Assembly (NCBI GenBank): GCA_030427805.1
Contig: JAUICP010000005.1
Coordinates: forward strand, 186,001-250,000
Source: Bdellovibrionia bacterium
GTDB taxonomy: Bacteria > Bdellovibrionota > Bdellovibrionia > Bdellovibrionales > JAGQZY01
Length of the DNA stretch: 64,000 nucleotides
Reading direction: 5' to 3'
Position 1 is the first letter of the stretch. Every line of letters starts with the position of its first letter. Below are positions 1 to 8,300 of the stretch, piece by piece. A program made the position numbers and the translations under genes. The notes under the pieces were generated by a model. That model had not been told where the DNA came from and did no database searches. It worked only from the letters and a program-made list of their open reading frames with translations.

Positions 1-742
1 TAGAAGCATTGGCCGCTGTGATCGTACCTTCTTTGTCAAAAGCAGGACGAAGGCTGGCCATTTTGTCAAAGCGTGCTTTGCCAGGCTCTTCATCTTCAGT
101 AATTGTTAAAGTTTCTTTCCGGGTTTTTACTTCGACGGCACAAATTTCATTTTCGAACCATTTTTCAGATTGCGACTTTTGCGCTCTCTCATAGGAAGTC
201 TTGGCAAACTCATCCTGTTCTTCACGGGAGAATTGATATTCTTTAACACAAAGCTCAGTGTATTTACCCATGTGTTGACCATCGAAAGGACTTAAGAGTC
301 CATCTTTGAGCATAGCATCTTCAGTGGGGATCGGACCCATTCGGTAGCCCGCTCGAGAGTTCATCATTAGATGAGGGGATAGAGTCATATTCTCCATTCC
401 ACCGGCGACAACAATCTCTGCATCACCAAGACGAATCATATCTGTAGCCAACATGACGGCTTTTAAGCCAGAACCACAAACCTTATTAATGGTCATGCAC
501 GGAACTGAATTGGGAAGACCTGCGCCGAGGGCGGCCTGTCTTGCAGGAGCCTGTCCTACGCCAGCAGTTAAAACTTGGCCCATAATAACTTCAGAAACTT
601 GATCGCCATCAACACCGGCTCGCTCAAGAGCTGATTTGATAGCCGTCGCACCGAGCTCAACGGCTGGAACGGCAGAGAGTGAGCCCTGAAAAGCTCCAAT
701 GGGCGTGCGCGCAGCACTGACTATATAGATAGTTTTCGACAT
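1..742 (-). CDS. acetyl-CoA acetyltransferase (thiolase), N-terminal part, cut by window start
   Basis: Translating the minus strand from ATG at 742 gives about 247 residues of a thiolase. The N-terminus has the family's S-A-A-R-T-P-I-G motif, and the nucleophilic cysteine sits at residue 89 in N-K-V-C-G-S-G, the usual position. A-G-G-M-E-N-M follows. A strong AGGAGG ribosome site precedes the ATG. Thiolases of this type condense or cleave acetoacetyl-CoA and longer 3-ketoacyl-CoAs in the cytoplasm. The C-terminal half with the second catalytic Cys/His lies outside the window, so biosynthetic and degradative roles cannot be told apart. The gene is divergent from the secreted protein at 898. 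Confidence 0.93.
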   Translation of the reverse strand, partial: MSKTIYIVSAARTPIGAFQGSLSAVPAVELGATAIKSALERAGVDGDQVSEVIMGQVLTAGVGQAPARQAALGAGLPNSVPCMTINKVCGSGLKAVMLATDMIRLGDAEIVVAGGMENMTLSPHLMMNSRAGYRMGPIPTEDAMLKDGLLSPFDGQHMGKYTELCVKEYQFSREEQDEFAKTSYERAQKSQSEKWFENEICAVEVKTRKETLTITEDEEPGKARFDKMASLRPAFDKEGTITAANAS

Positions 743-897
743 ATTGATTCCTCCTGGAAAAAGCGCCCTATAGGACAAAACGTCATGGTAAAAGTCAACT
801 AAGAGCTGTTGCATTTGCAGAATGTTGACGCGATACTTTATTGATTTCCTTGGGAAATCTTGGTGTGCTCAAGTAATTCTTCGATGGGAGTTTGACC

Positions 898-1944
898 ATG
901 AATCTAATGAATACAGGCCGTAATTTATCCCTTCTCACTCTGATCGTGATGGTTGGACTCAACCTTGGAGCCCAGGAAGTTCGATTTCCTAGTAAAAGCA
1001 TCGAGATTCAAAAGGGAGATCGCCTTTTGGTAAAGGCTTTTTATGGGAGTCTTTCTCTGAGAGGAATGTCCAAGGGCAACTCTATTTCAGTATCTGGAAA
1101 ACGCGTTGAGCCAAAAATCCAAAATGAGTTTTCTAAGAGCCAAGGTGCTTGGCAGCTCAATGTTTATCGCCAAGAAAAAACCATTGTCGTCGAGACGAGC
1201 CTCCCCCAAGAAAAGTCTCTCTGGCAGAAATCACTTAATAAAGAAGTTCCGCGCATTGATTTAGTCATCAGCGCTCCTGGAATTCCGACTGAAGTCGCTT
1301 TGAATAAAGGGCGTATCGACATTCTATCCTGGCAAGCGCCGGTGAATTTAGCCATGAGCCAAGGGCGAATTCAGGTGGCTGGTATGAAATCAGATCTTCG
1401 CGCCCATCTCTCTGAAGGTTCGATTCTAGTCAAAGATCACAACGGGCGAATTAGTCTGGATACCTTTAAATCGGATGTAAATATCACCAATCAAATCGGT
1501 GAACTCGATGTCAAAAACTTTAGCGGTGAGACGGTCATCACTGGTGTCGATGGAAACCTTGATTTCAAATCCTTTGATGGCAAGAGTGAAGTGAGAAAGC
1601 TCAAAGGTAACGCCACTTTTGATATCAGTCGTGGATCCTTTACCGGTAATCTTATCGATGGACGAGTTAATGGGAGTTCTGAATCGGGCCCTATTGATAT
1701 CCAACTGGCGGGGGAGAGTGCAAATGCCGTCATCAATTCTGTCGATGGTCAGGTAAAAATTAAAGCGCCCTCGAACTCCAATGCCTATGTTCGCTTGAAG
1801 ACCGAGAAGGGGAATTTGCGGGGACCGCGATCTTTGAAATTCAGTTCAAACGTGGCCGGTCGATTTCTAATAGGCCGCCTAAAAGGTAAGCACAATGGGC
1901 GAATCAGGGCGACGACTGAATCGGGCAATATTATTCTGCGTTAA
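898..1944 (+). CDS. secreted DUF4097-like beta-strand repeat protein
   Basis: 348 residues starting at ATG 898. A TTG six bases upstream is also in frame, but the GGGAG at 886-890 is better placed for the ATG. Residues 1-25 form a signal peptide (hydrophobic core, cleavage near L-G-A/Q-E). The rest is low in cysteine and made of short recurring strands such as G-R-I-x-x-x-x-x-x-G, S-x-G-x-I-x-V and N-G-x-I-R, as in DUF4097 or head-GIN putative adhesin domains that fold as beta-helices. The last strands (G-R-I-R-A-T-T-E-S-G-N-I-I-L-R) fit this. It is probably a periplasmic or surface protein. The molecular role is unknown. Confidence 0.75.
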   Translation: MNLMNTGRNLSLLTLIVMVGLNLGAQEVRFPSKSIEIQKGDRLLVKAFYGSLSLRGMSKGNSISVSGKRVEPKIQNEFSKSQGAWQLNVYRQEKTIVVETSLPQEKSLWQKSLNKEVPRIDLVISAPGIPTEVALNKGRIDILSWQAPVNLAMSQGRIQVAGMKSDLRAHLSEGSILVKDHNGRISLDTFKSDVNITNQIGELDVKNFSGETVITGVDGNLDFKSFDGKSEVRKLKGNATFDISRGSFTGNLIDGRVNGSSESGPIDIQLAGESANAVINSVDGQVKIKAPSNSNAYVRLKTEKGNLRGPRSLKFSSNVAGRFLIGRLKGKHNGRIRATTESGNIILR

Positions 1945-2015
1945 ATCGGAAAAATCTGAATAGTCTGGGAATCTTATGTTGACTGAGATCCCATTTAGGA
2001 ACAACCATAGCGCCT

Positions 2016-2846
2016 ATGGCAAAGAAGAAAAAAGCGGCTAAAAAACCAGCCAAGAAAAAAACCGTAAAGAAGACTAAAGCTAAAAAAGCAGCCAAAAAGG
2101 CTCCGGCCAAAAAGACTGCAAAAAAAACGGCCAAGAAAAAGGTTTCGAAAAAAACCAAGGCCAAAAAAGTAGCTAAGAAGGTGGCCAAAAAAGCCACTAA
2201 AAAAGTCGCCAAAAAAGTCGCTAAAAAGACTGCGAAAAAAGCGGCCGCTAAGAAGACAGCCAAGAAAGCTCCAGCTAAGAAGACGGCAAAGAAGTCTGCA
2301 AAGACGGCGCAAAAGCCAAAAGCGAAATCCAAAAAGTCAACAAAAGCCAAAGAAGAAGTCCAAGCCAAAGAAGTTGAACTTCTCGAGGACGAAGAATACG
2401 AAGAAGAGGAATACGACGAAGGTGAAGAACTTCAGGCTGAAGAAGACGGTCCTGAAGGTCACGAAGAAGTCATTCTCACCGATGCCGAAGGGCGAAGACT
2501 GTGCAAGGTTCTTAACTGTGACCAAGTGGCGGTTGTAGACGGCTTTTGTCGTTATCACTACCTTTTACTTTGGAAGCGGATTCAAATTCGTAAGAAAATT
2601 CTTTCTGAAGGAAAGCTCGAAAAGTACATCGAGGAGCTGACTTCAAGGTATCCTAATAAGTACCTCGAAGTTCTAAAGAAAGATCTTAAATCTCCCGAGG
2701 ATTTCCTGCACGCGATTCAAGAGCTTGAAATCGATGATTCTGGTCCTGATTCTGAGTACGAAGAAGATGCTCAGTCCTATATCGAAGAGGTTCGTGGGAT
2801 GCAGACAGCCGGTGGCTCTGATAATGAAGCCGAGGATGATTACTAG
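2016..2846 (+). CDS. lysine-rich histone-H1-like protein with acidic middle and Cys/His cluster
   Basis: 276 residues in distinct blocks. Residues 1-112 are almost only Lys, Ala, Thr and Pro in A-K-K repeats like the C-terminal tail of histone H1 or bacterial AlgP/Hc1-type proteins, so DNA or RNA binding is likely. Residues about 113-150 are strongly acidic (Glu/Asp). A compact domain follows with spacing C-x4-C-x9-C-x2-H around residues 163-182, suggesting a small metal site, and then a helical segment and an acidic tail. The AAG/GCC-rich coding region is low complexity and could slip during replication. No good ribosome site lies at normal distance (TAGGA is about 15 bases upstream). Probably a nucleoid-associated or RNA-associated protein; the role of the C-terminal domain is unknown. 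Confidence 0.85.
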   Translation: MAKKKKAAKKPAKKKTVKKTKAKKAAKKAPAKKTAKKTAKKKVSKKTKAKKVAKKVAKKATKKVAKKVAKKTAKKAAAKKTAKKAPAKKTAKKSAKTAQKPKAKSKKSTKAKEEVQAKEVELLEDEEYEEEEYDEGEELQAEEDGPEGHEEVILTDAEGRRLCKVLNCDQVAVVDGFCRYHYLLLWKRIQIRKKILSEGKLEKYIEELTSRYPNKYLEVLKKDLKSPEDFLHAIQELEIDDSGPDSEYEEDAQSYIEEVRGMQTAGGSDNEAEDDY

Positions 2847-2881
2847 GCGGTCCTATTTATAAAAAGATGACTTACAAAAAA

Positions 2882-2908
2882 AGCTCCTCAGATCAGGAGC
2901 TTTTTTTT
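2882..2908. terminator. bidirectional intrinsic terminator
   Basis: A 7-bp stem AGCTCCT/AGGAGCT with a 6-base loop is followed by a run of T. A run of A precedes it, so it can also serve the minus-strand gene ending at 2971. It lies 36 bases after the histone-like gene. Confidence 0.9.
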
Positions 2909-2970
2909 ATTTATTGCAGCCTTTGATGGGGCAAGAGGTTTTGCTCAATCAAATTCAGTCGAATGTTCGT

Positions 2971-3522
2971 CTAGTGGTGGTACTCACCTTTGCGAATTTT
3001 CTTTTGTATGTCTTGGGCCAGTTCCGTATCGACCGTGGCTTGTTCCATAGCATCGCCCGTGGGCTCGTGATCTTTATAGAGTTCAGAGTTATCGATTCCT
3101 AAAAGGCGATCGGCTTCAGCTTCGAGCTGGGTATTTTCGGTCGAATACATGAAGGCGTATTGAAGTTCGCCAAACTCAACCTCTTTCCATTGAATGGGGT
3201 AGTCCTCTTCGTCGGTTTTTCCGCTGAAGAAGTCGTCGAGGTAAGCCCCCATGGGGTCCATGAACTGAATAATGAGATCCCTTGCATTTTGCTTTTTCGG
3301 ATCGAACTCTACAGAAAAAAGAAAGTTATTTTGTCTGAGACGACCATTTTGTAAAAAGCCCACTTTAAAGAGAATTTCACTTTGGTAGAATCGACCGTCG
3401 ACAAAGAACTGCCCTTGGGCCTTCTGGCTCGGGTAAGTATTCTCAAAAACCTCGATAATTTTTTCAATAAATTCAGCAGGAAAGGCGGTCCATTCCAATG
3501 AGCTCTCTAAACGTGGCTTCAA
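2971..3522 (-). CDS. conserved hypothetical acidic cytoplasmic protein
   Basis: 183 residues if it starts at TTG 3522, which has AGGGAGG five bases upstream. An in-frame TTG at 3537 would itself overlap that ribosome site. There is no signal peptide or membrane segment. The sequence is rich in Phe, Glu and Asp, with F-F-V-D-G-R-F-Y-Q-S-E-I-L-F-K-V-G-F-L and a charged tail ending in K-G-E-Y-H-H. I do not recognise a family. It stands alone, convergent with the histone-like gene and divergent from miaB. Confidence 0.75.
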   Translation of the reverse strand: MKPRLESSLEWTAFPAEFIEKIIEVFENTYPSQKAQGQFFVDGRFYQSEILFKVGFLQNGRLRQNNFLFSVEFDPKKQNARDLIIQFMDPMGAYLDDFFSGKTDEEDYPIQWKEVEFGELQYAFMYSTENTQLEAEADRLLGIDNSELYKDHEPTGDAMEQATVDTELAQDIQKKIRKGEYHH

Positions 3523-3656
3523 CAAATCCTCCCTCAATAAGTTGACTTAGGCTCCGGGCCCTTCTATAACTCGGAGCGGCTTGTCTGTGGCCATTTTCAG
3601 GTGGTTTTAATGGTCTTTTTGCGTGTAGTCAAGCTTCTGGCTAGAGGATAGAAATA

Positions 3657-4994
3657 ATGGATATTTCAGCTGAAATTCAAAATAGTTCAACCAAAGGTGT
3701 GTTTATAAACACCTATGGATGTCAGATGAATGTCAACGATACCGAGAGGATGTTTAGCCTCCTCGAAATGCTCAATTATCAATCGGTTCCCAGCCCAGAA
3801 CAGGCTTCACTGATCATTATCAATTCCTGTAGTGTCCGCGAAAAACCGGTGCACAAGGTCCACTCAGAAGTGGGTCGCTATCGCCTGCTTAAAGAAAAAA
3901 ATCCTGCCCTGAGAATTGGGGTTGCCGGTTGTGTCGCTCAACAGGAGAAAAAGCGTCTTCTCAAGGATATCCCGGTTCTCGATTTCGTTTTTGGCCCGGA
4001 TAATATTGATCAGTTGCCAGAGATTGTTGGTGATCTCTACAAGAGTGATGACTCACTGATGAAAGCAAAGTTTCAACACGGTGAAGGCTATCATGTCGAA
4101 ACGATGATTCGAAATCCTGGAGTCAGCACATTTGTGAACATCACAAAAGGCTGTGATAATTTTTGTAGTTTCTGTGTCGTTCCCTTTACGCGAGGACGAG
4201 AGCGAAGTCGCCCTTTAACGGAGCTGATTAAAGACATTCAAAGTCTTGTTAAAAGGGGCGTGCGTGAAGTCACATTGCTGGGACAAAATGTAAACTCTTA
4301 CAAATCAGAGTGTGGAACAAATTTCGGCGGGTTACTAAGAGCTGTGGCAGAAGATACCGATGTGGAGCGCATTCGTTACACCACATCTCATCCGAAAGAT
4401 TTTGATCAAGAACTGGTCGATATATCACAGCAGTATCGCAGTAAAATTTGTGATTATATTCACTTGCCCGTGCAATCGGGAAACTCAGAAGTTCTTGAGC
4501 GTATGAACAGAGGTTATTCTCGTGAAGAGTACCTCGACAAAGTGAGAATGATCAAAGAAACCATTCCAGGAGTTGCTCTCTCGACCGATATTATTGTTGG
4601 TTTTCCTGGAGAGACAAGAGAACAATACGAAGATACGGCATCCTTACTTGAAGAAGTAAAATACGAAAGTATCTATGCCTTTAAATATAGTCCGCGTCCG
4701 TTTACCAAGGCGGCTCGCTGGCCCGATCAGATTACTGATGAAGAAAAGTCCGATCGCCTAAATAGGCTTTTTGATTTGCAGAAGCGAATTTCGGGCGAAC
4801 TCAGTCAAAAGTACTTGGGCCAAGTCAAAGAAGTTCTCGTAGAAAACTATGATGAGAAAAAGGGTAATAACAACGGACGTACGACAGAAAATAAATTGAC
4901 CCATTTTCCGGGCCGTAAAGATCTTGTGGGCCAATTGATTAAGGTAAAGATTACCAAGGCCTTGCCCACCATCCTCCACGGAGAAATTATTTGA
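3657..4994 (+). CDS. miaB: tRNA-2-methylthio-N6-dimethylallyladenosine synthase
   Basis: 445 residues, full length. MiaB is a radical-SAM methylthiotransferase that adds the 2-methylthio group to i6A37 of tRNAs reading UNN codons. The N-terminal UPF0004 domain has the three cluster-binding cysteines (Cys22 in T-Y-G-C-Q-M-N, Cys58 in S-C-S-V-R-E-K, Cys92 in G-C-V-A-Q-Q-E). The radical-SAM cluster motif C-x3-C-x2-C is at 166/170/173. A TRAM domain forms the last 65 or so residues. The order and the S-C-S-V-R-E-K motif distinguish it from RimO and MtaB. ATG 3657 follows AGAGGATAG. The stop overlaps the next gene's start. Confidence 0.97.
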   Translation: MDISAEIQNSSTKGVFINTYGCQMNVNDTERMFSLLEMLNYQSVPSPEQASLIIINSCSVREKPVHKVHSEVGRYRLLKEKNPALRIGVAGCVAQQEKKRLLKDIPVLDFVFGPDNIDQLPEIVGDLYKSDDSLMKAKFQHGEGYHVETMIRNPGVSTFVNITKGCDNFCSFCVVPFTRGRERSRPLTELIKDIQSLVKRGVREVTLLGQNVNSYKSECGTNFGGLLRAVAEDTDVERIRYTTSHPKDFDQELVDISQQYRSKICDYIHLPVQSGNSEVLERMNRGYSREEYLDKVRMIKETIPGVALSTDIIVGFPGETREQYEDTASLLEEVKYESIYAFKYSPRPFTKAARWPDQITDEEKSDRLNRLFDLQKRISGELSQKYLGQVKEVLVENYDEKKGNNNGRTTENKLTHFPGRKDLVGQLIKVKITKALPTILHGEII

Positions 4995-5497
4995 ATATTA
5001 AGACAGAACTCTACAGCGATAGTGAATGGATCGAGCTTAAGCCCTACGGAATAGCGGTCGGCACCCTAGAAACTCGCCCCATATTCATGCTTAAAAATGA
5101 AAGTAAGAATGTCACTCTACCGGTGTGGCTCCTTCCGCAACAAGTTGTCGATACCTTAGCTGGGGCCGAAGGCTCCCACTTTCCGAGTGGTCCCCATAAA
5201 ATCACCCAGGAAATTTTTAACTCTCTTGGACTCAAGGTAGAAAAGTGTCTTTTTGTGGAGTTGCGGGGACACCATCAATACGTCGACCTCTATTTTAAAG
5301 GGCATCCCGAGTTTAAAAAAATGCGTTTTCGCGCATCAGAAGCCATTCCGCTTTGTTTACAGATGGGAAGTGAGTTTTTCGCGCAAAGAGAATTCATTGA
5401 GTCCTGTCGACAAATGGATGCTGAAGTCTTCTCGGGCGACCCCAATATCGATAGCCATCAGTTATTAAAGCGTGTTCGCACCGATCAGCTGAACTGA
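4991..5497 (+). CDS. bifunctional nuclease (BFN/DUF151) domain protein
   Basis: 168 residues. The TTG start at 4991 overlaps the miaB stop (TTGA), with GGAG seven bases upstream, so the two genes are translationally coupled. The layout matches BFN/DUF151 proteins: a regulatory strand region (residues 18-48, ending L-P-V-W-L-L-P), a helix, H-K-I-T-Q-E-I-F-N-S-L-G-L-K-V, strand pairs, and R-A-S-E-A-I-P-L-C-L-Q-M-G in place of the usual R-P-S-D-A-I-A-L-A-L-R. Related proteins have been reported as nucleases in plants and bacteria, but biochemical roles vary. The S-D to S-E change in the signature is a visible deviation. Confidence 0.75.
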   Translation: MNIKTELYSDSEWIELKPYGIAVGTLETRPIFMLKNESKNVTLPVWLLPQQVVDTLAGAEGSHFPSGPHKITQEIFNSLGLKVEKCLFVELRGHHQYVDLYFKGHPEFKKMRFRASEAIPLCLQMGSEFFAQREFIESCRQMDAEVFSGDPNIDSHQLLKRVRTDQLN

Positions 5498-5512
5498 TAA
5501 TTGTAATTGATC

Positions 5513-5929
5513 CTACAACTTTAAAATATCTTCTGGCTTTTCTGTTCCCAAAAATTTGATGAGTAAATTAAGGGCGTCATTCATTGTGAAAATTCCCCAG
5601 GGAGTGTCCGTTGTCTCTGAAACGATGGTGCTGGAAATGCCCTTATCCTTCATGGTTTTTATCACATCTTTGAGGTCGGCATCGGGCTCTACAACATAGG
5701 GATCAAGAGACATGATGTCGCCAGCGCGAAACTCTTCGTGACGGTCCTCAACAAGGGCCTGAGCAAATTCAATGTCTCGGTAACTAATAATTCCGGTGAG
5801 AATGCCGGTCGAGAGAACGGGGAGGTGGTGGTAACCCTTCTCGATCATAAATTCCTTGGCTTCAGAAATGCCAATATCTTCTCCCACCGTATCTGGTGTG
5901 CTACTCATAAAATCTTTAATTTTTAACAT
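5513..5929 (-). CDS. CBS-domain pair protein
   Basis: 138 residues from ATG 5929, chosen because AGAGGAAACG lies directly upstream; an in-frame start at 5986 has no ribosome site. Two CBS motifs make up the whole protein: the first ends in G-Y-H-H-L-P-V-L-S-T-G-I-L-T-G-I-I-S-Y-R-D-I, the second in G-I-S-S-T-I-V-S-E-T. Such stand-alone pairs usually bind adenine nucleotides and act as sensors, but the partner cannot be inferred here. Single gene, convergent with the BFN gene. Confidence 0.88.
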   Translation of the reverse strand: MLKIKDFMSSTPDTVGEDIGISEAKEFMIEKGYHHLPVLSTGILTGIISYRDIEFAQALVEDRHEEFRAGDIMSLDPYVVEPDADLKDVIKTMKDKGISSTIVSETTDTPWGIFTMNDALNLLIKFLGTEKPEDILKL

Positions 5930-6071
5930 CGTTTCCTCTTTATTCGACATCATTGTTATACGAAATCGATACTTGAGTCCATACAATTAAAGTCGGTAGA
6001 TAAAAACTAAACTGAGCTCGTAGGACGTTTCTCGCTAATAAGTCTCATTTTAAAACAATAGGGGGGAAGAA

Positions 6072-7619
6072 ATGCAAGTCTTCGTTAAGCCGATTCGATG
6101 GATTGTGATGCTAACAGTTTTCTATTCAGCGGGTTCATTCGCTCAGAACTTTCAAAACGCGACTTCTGAAATGGAGAGTACAATAAGACTTTCTAAATAT
6201 TTTGATGGGTCCACCTGGGATAATTATCACAAATATGAGACCCACGATATGAATGGGGATGGTTATATTGACCGGGTAACTTGTCGTGGGAGCGCAAGCG
6301 GCGTCTACGTTCAGATTACAAACCTTAAGAACGGTCAAACCCACACCCTTTCTAAGCCTGCCATGTCTTTTCGTCATGGATCTTTAACTGGAGAAAGAAG
6401 AGTAACGGGGTGTTCTATTGTTGAAGTCAAAAAAGGACATCCATCAATTGTAGTTTCCAGCTTTAAAAACATGAGCAATGGTCAGCGCTGGGGAGTCGAT
6501 CAATATATGCTTTACAATAAGGGAAGAGGAAGTATTCCCCAGAGATTTCTAAAAAAGCGAATCGATGCCAATAATGGTGTTGTTAATATGGTGGGACGAG
6601 ATGTGCGGTGTACGCGCTATCCATCGGCCTTAGAAAGCCAATTTGGCGAAGGAGCCCTTTGCTTTTTTTCTGCCTATCACGGTGATGCGGTCCTAACGAA
6701 AATAGAACCTTCTGGTGACACTATTAGAGTCATCGATATCACTCCTTCTTCGGGACTAATTTGGAATATGGGGAATCGCTCGGATAGTGGAGTTCGGTAC
6801 AGTTATTATAATTATGATCGCTGTCAGAACTCAAACTGGGGAAGTTATTATACAATTGGTGGTACCTGGTTGGACTACAATCGAGATGGAAAACCAGACC
6901 TAGTAACTACTGGTCAGCATGCTCCGACCTGGGCTAATACCATGTATTTTGATACCCGTAGTACCAGTACTGAAGGAATAAAGTTCTCTCGCGCCATGAT
7001 CCACAATAACTCGGACTCCCACGTTCCGACGGAGTTTATTAGAGTGACTGCGCTTAACGAAATAGAGCCGGAACTACCGAGCTCTTGCGTGTACCTCAGC
7101 ATGGAATGGCAGGGATGTGGTGATGTCAGAGATCATTTGATGTGTTACCAGAGTGGTTCATGGGTACGCAAAGACCTTCCCCACCGGTATGTTAGTTTAT
7201 ATCGAAAACCCGCCATCAAAGGAAATGGTAAGGGTAGAGTGCTTCTTAAGACTAAACAACAGGACGGGAATACGAGAACTTATTACTACAACCACCAAGG
7301 CAGTCTCGTTGGTGAAGTCACTTCCTGGAGTCAGAATAGCAAAAATGTTTATATTCGCGGCTATGCCTGTCGCCAGAACACTCAAAAGAATATTCAAATT
7401 CGTGCAAAAAATAATGGACAGTTAGTCCTTGCAAAAAACACCAACGTTTCATTGACCGACATGCAAAAAATCAAGTGCATGCAGCCAGGTACTAAGGCTT
7501 TAGGTTTTAATATGTCCATTCCGAAATCCAAATTGAGCCGAAATAACAAGAGGCTAGAGATTCGAATACGAGATATAGATGCCAATGAGTACAAATACAT
7601 TAAGACGATCAATTACTAG
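6072..7619 (+). CDS. secreted FG-GAP/VCBS-like protein
   Basis: 515 residues with a signal peptide (residues 1-25, cleavage near S-F-A/Q-N). AGGGGGGAAGAA precedes the ATG. Two calcium-loop-like motifs, D-M-N-G-D-G-Y-I-D-R-V around residue 58 and D-Y-N-R-D-G-K-P-D-L-V around residue 269, are typical of FG-GAP/VCBS propeller repeats that bind Ca2+. The remainder is rich in Ser, Tyr and Asn with scattered cysteines. The C-terminal 100 residues resemble a strand-rich domain without a family I can name. Probably exported to the periplasm or surface; substrate unknown. Confidence 0.72.
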   Translation: MQVFVKPIRWIVMLTVFYSAGSFAQNFQNATSEMESTIRLSKYFDGSTWDNYHKYETHDMNGDGYIDRVTCRGSASGVYVQITNLKNGQTHTLSKPAMSFRHGSLTGERRVTGCSIVEVKKGHPSIVVSSFKNMSNGQRWGVDQYMLYNKGRGSIPQRFLKKRIDANNGVVNMVGRDVRCTRYPSALESQFGEGALCFFSAYHGDAVLTKIEPSGDTIRVIDITPSSGLIWNMGNRSDSGVRYSYYNYDRCQNSNWGSYYTIGGTWLDYNRDGKPDLVTTGQHAPTWANTMYFDTRSTSTEGIKFSRAMIHNNSDSHVPTEFIRVTALNEIEPELPSSCVYLSMEWQGCGDVRDHLMCYQSGSWVRKDLPHRYVSLYRKPAIKGNGKGRVLLKTKQQDGNTRTYYYNHQGSLVGEVTSWSQNSKNVYIRGYACRQNTQKNIQIRAKNNGQLVLAKNTNVSLTDMQKIKCMQPGTKALGFNMSIPKSKLSRNNKRLEIRIRDIDANEYKYIKTINY

Positions 7620-7673
7620 AAATAACCCACTCAGGCCCTAGCCTAGGGCTTGAAAATAGACGCGCTGTCCCTC

Positions 7674-7709
7674 GCTCCGCAGGTTTCGATAAATGCGGGG
7701 CACTTTTTT
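7674..7709 (+). terminator. intrinsic terminator after the FG-GAP gene
   Basis: Stem GCTCCGC/GCGGGGC (one G-T pair) with a 14-base loop is followed by ACTTTTTTAT. It separates the FG-GAP gene from the guaBA operon. Confidence 0.75.
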
Positions 7710-7728
7710 ATAAAAAAGAAGCAAATTA

Positions 7729-7758
7729 TTGGAAAAATTCGGTCATTTCATATATAAA
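7729..7758 (+). promoter_or_regulatory. putative sigma70 promoter of the gamma-CA-guaB-guaA operon
   Basis: TTGGAA at 7729 and TATAAA at 7753 (18-base spacer; TATATA at 7751 gives 16). The start site predicted about 7 bases after the -10 box falls on or next to the ATG at 7764, and no ribosome site is visible before that ATG. This fits a leaderless message but is only an inference. Confidence 0.5.
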
Positions 7759-7763
7759 CCTAT

Positions 7764-8300
7764 ATGGCTCTAATCAAAGAAGTTCGCGGAAAAACCCCCT
7801 TAATTCCAAATAGTTGCTTTATTGCGTCAAATGCCAGTCTGATTGGTGATGTGAAGCTTGGAGAAAAGGTGAGTATCTGGTTTCAAGCGATCGTTCGGGG
7901 TGATGTCATGCCCATAGAAATCGGTGATGAATCAAATATTCAGGATGCCGTAGTCATTCACGGAACCTATCAAAAAGCTGCCACAAAGATAGGCAGGAGA
8001 GTTTCGGTCGGTCATGGCGTCATACTCCATGGCTGTGAGGTTAAAGATTCGAGCCTCATTGGTATGGGGGCTGTTCTCATGGATGGCTCACAAGTGGGTG
8101 AGCGCTGTCTGATTGGTGCTCGCACTCTTATTACTGAAAACATGAAGATTCCCGATGGCCACTTGGCTGTCGGCAGTCCCGCTAAAGTGATTCGCCCCCT
8201 CAATGAAAAAGAGTTGGCATTTGTGGATCGTTCGGCGGATAACTATTTACTCTACCAGTCTTGGTACCAAGAACCCCCTCAACCGGAGACCGGAAAATGA
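7764..8300 (+). CDS. gamma-carbonic anhydrase family protein
   Basis: 178 residues of left-handed beta-helix hexapeptide repeats ([IV]-G-x4). The gamma-CA signature is present: R-G-D at residues 45-47 and three potential zinc histidines His66, His84 and His89 (G-H-G-V-I-L-H-G-C). This places it with CamH/YrdA-type proteins. Some members hydrate CO2 and others have no shown activity, so the enzyme call is tentative. Its stop overlaps the guaB start (ATGA), so it is co-translated with purine synthesis genes. No ribosome site is visible upstream of its own ATG. Confidence 0.88.
   Translation: MALIKEVRGKTPLIPNSCFIASNASLIGDVKLGEKVSIWFQAIVRGDVMPIEIGDESNIQDAVVIHGTYQKAATKIGRRVSVGHGVILHGCEVKDSSLIGMGAVLMDGSQVGERCLIGARTLITENMKIPDGHLAVGSPAKVIRPLNEKELAFVDRSADNYLLYQSWYQEPPQPETGK

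Noticed and set aside
9-194. Short plus-strand frame at the window start.
   Set aside because: It lies inside the thiolase gene, which has full family motifs on the other strand.
1931-2368. Phe/Leu/Ala-rich minus-strand open frame.
   Set aside because: It is the mirror of the lysine-rich AAG/GCC repeats of the histone-like gene and has no ribosome site.
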